Shown piece by piece: positions 62,399 through 64,000 of a DNA stretch of 64,000 nt. The DNA is from Paramormyrops kingsleyae. Taxonomy: Eukaryota; Chordata; Actinopteri; Osteoglossiformes; Mormyridae. The DNA lies in the NCBI RefSeq assembly GCF_048594095.1, contig NC_132810.1, positions 8,751,501-8,815,500 on the forward strand, read 5' to 3'. Both the position numbers and the translations under genes were made by a program. The notes beneath the pieces are model-generated. The model saw nothing but the letters and a program-made list of their open reading frames with translations, had not been told where the DNA came from and ran no database searches. The stretch's first letter is position 1. Each line of letters starts with the position of its first letter.

Positions 62399-64000
62399 AT
62401 AATTCACAACATAATTATAATTAAAATAATTGTGTTTTTTAAGTGTGTCCTTTAGGACAATATTGCACTTTGAAATTGGCAGCACCAAATAACATAATAC
62501 CATAATTACTCATTAAAACCCATCAGTGAGAAAACAAAAAAATATTGCACAAAACCCAACGTCATAGTAAACAGTCGTGCAATAGATAAGAACAACTACT
62601 TTATAATCTGAAGGCTGGTACTTCTAGTTATAGGAGGAACAGACAAGTCCTGCCTGTAGTACCTTCAGCCTGAATATCTCCACTAAAACTAGAATAAACA
62701 AATCGACAAAATAAGCAGCTCTTTTAAAAAGTGTCATTTTTCTATTATATAAACTCTGAAAATGAAGTCTACACAAAAGTGTTCATAGTGCAATGCTACA
62801 TGTTGGCAGTAAAAACTGCCGTTGCTGAACCATATTGTTTTGTTTTGGCCCCCAGCTTGACCAAGGGAGACACGAGGGTTACATCATCTGCTTGGACACC
62901 AACAGATAGGGCACTAGGGCCAGGGTAGCAGCCTCGATGGAGAACAGGTGGTCATCTTCTACCTCTGGGCAGTACCGCTTCATGAACTGGGCCAGGCGGA
63001 GCAAGTATTCAATGTTGTGGCCTGTCTTGCCCTTGCAGACGGCAATCTGGGCGGCGATCTCCTCTGGGCTGGCAGGTCCTTGGTATATGGGGTTGCTGGC
63101 TGTGGCAATGTAGGTCAGGGCGAGGATCGGCGTGTGGCTGTCCTCACGCGAGATGAACTCCACCCACTTGGTGATGTAGCCGCCACATTCAGACTCCCTC
63201 ACATTCAGGTATTTGAGGGACTCTTCGATCTGGGAGCCTGTCACCTCATACGCCACACCCCAAGTGCATGCCTGACAATCATATGAAAGCAAGAGGTAAG
63301 TTCTCACATAGATATTTTTCGACCCCCCAATTTGCCAGTTTTAAATTTCACCATCCAGTGTTAAATAATTTGAAAAAATTATCATCTATTAACTGAATAC
63401 TGTTAGTCTATCGCAATGTGTTTCTTTAATGCCCCCGACCTCAAACAGACATGCATCCACATGAAGAGTTTAAACTAAAAAATGAACAAGTAAAACCACG
63501 TATTTCGGAAATAAGACACTTACGTCATCATCTTCCACCAGAGTCACAACTCTTCCGGGCTACATGAAGAAGCAAGAAAGAGGAACAAGTTTAAATACAA
63601 AACTGACCTATTTATTGAGTGACAGCTGCCGAATGAGCATACGTTATAAACAGTCATAAACAACTAGATGACCTCGTTCCTAAGCATCACTTAAGAGTTC
63701 ACATAAATATCAGATAGTATTGAGAACCCCGTCTACTGTACAGTAGTTAACTACAGGAAGAAGATCGACTTACCATATCAATGTCCCCTCTGTGAAAAGT
63801 ATCGCCGTGCCAGAAGCGTCTCTTATAGCCCTGTATGTAGCCAACTTTGCTCCGTTTGAACTTGAAGTCTGGTCTCCAGACGAGAGAACCGTAGCCAAAA
63901 ACCCAAAGACTCCTTTGTCCATTGATCATGTCCTGATGTTTCATTCCTCACGTCCTTCAAAAATTTCGCTTCAGATAGCCTCTAGTTGTACAAGTTAACA
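62399..64000. repeat. Near-identical duplicated block, copy B (runs off the window)
   Basis: Partner of 54416-56017 at a constant offset of 7983 bp. The left edge is sharp: just left of 62399 the sequence no longer matches copy A closely. Confidence 0.93.
62879..63944 (-). CDS. chac1: CHAC1 gamma-glutamylcyclotransferase, tandem copy B, 3 coding exons
   Basis: Second intact chac1 copy, same strand. Exons 63774-63944, 63524-63559 and 62879-63271 lie exactly 7983 bp right of copy A. The YGSL motif (18-21), catalytic Glu95 and all splice sites are kept, so it looks functional. Only three substitutions from copy A were found in the aligned 1.6 kb: 63023 (silent), 63870 (silent, Pro) and 63919 (Glu9 to Gly). 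Introns are retained, so it is not a retrocopy. Only 56 bp of its upstream region are in the window, so its promoter cannot be compared. A false duplication in the assembly is possible, but the flanks to the left clearly differ from copy A. Confidence 0.93.

Noticed and set aside
62879..63944. chac1 copy B as a processed retrocopy
   Set aside because: Both introns and the flanks are present, so it arose by DNA duplication.

Overview
This is nuclear DNA from a vertebrate, almost certainly a teleost fish. The genes are intron-bearing with GT-AG junctions and match well-known vertebrate proteins. The spacers are AT-rich and carry typical fish repeats: tRNA-headed SINEs, Tc1 and Tigger relics, hAT-like MITEs, CA and TA microsatellites and GATG tails. 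I cannot name the species. There are no prokaryotic features and no CRISPR array.

Layout. (1) 1-11035: intergenic DNA with a Tc1 relic, MITE copies, a SINE, an interstitial telomeric repeat and two related dispersed repeats. (2) 11036-13536, minus strand: rhov, an atypical Rho-family GTPase (three coding exons, 233 aa). (3) 13537-14523: a 987-bp divergent intergenic region with three E-box/CLEAR-like sites at exact 15-bp spacing. (4) 14524-19385, plus strand: vps18, a HOPS/CORVET tethering subunit (five coding exons, 975 aa). (5) 19386-54400: about 35 kb with no recognisable gene, rich in microsatellites, poly-G tracts and transposon relics, including a Tigger-like element holding a solo LTR and a 938-bp non-autonomous DNA transposon. 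(6) 54896-55961 and 62879-63944, both minus strand: two tandem chac1 genes (gamma-glutamylcyclotransferase, 199 aa each) exactly 7983 bp apart. They differ at 3 sites in about 1.6 kb, introns and flanks included.

The order rhov - vps18 - chac1 matches the vertebrate neighbourhood known from human 15q15 (RHOV, VPS18, DLL4, CHAC1). I found no dll4 exon in the expected gap. The genes are not one pathway: vps18 serves endosome-lysosome tethering, rhov serves cytoskeletal and neural-crest signalling, and chac1 degrades glutathione under stress. The best leads are the near-identical chac1 pair with an abrupt identity boundary next to diverged but homologous flank (suggesting gene conversion), the CLEAR-like cluster in front of vps18, and the apparent absence of dll4. 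I did not find a convincing wholly new biological system.
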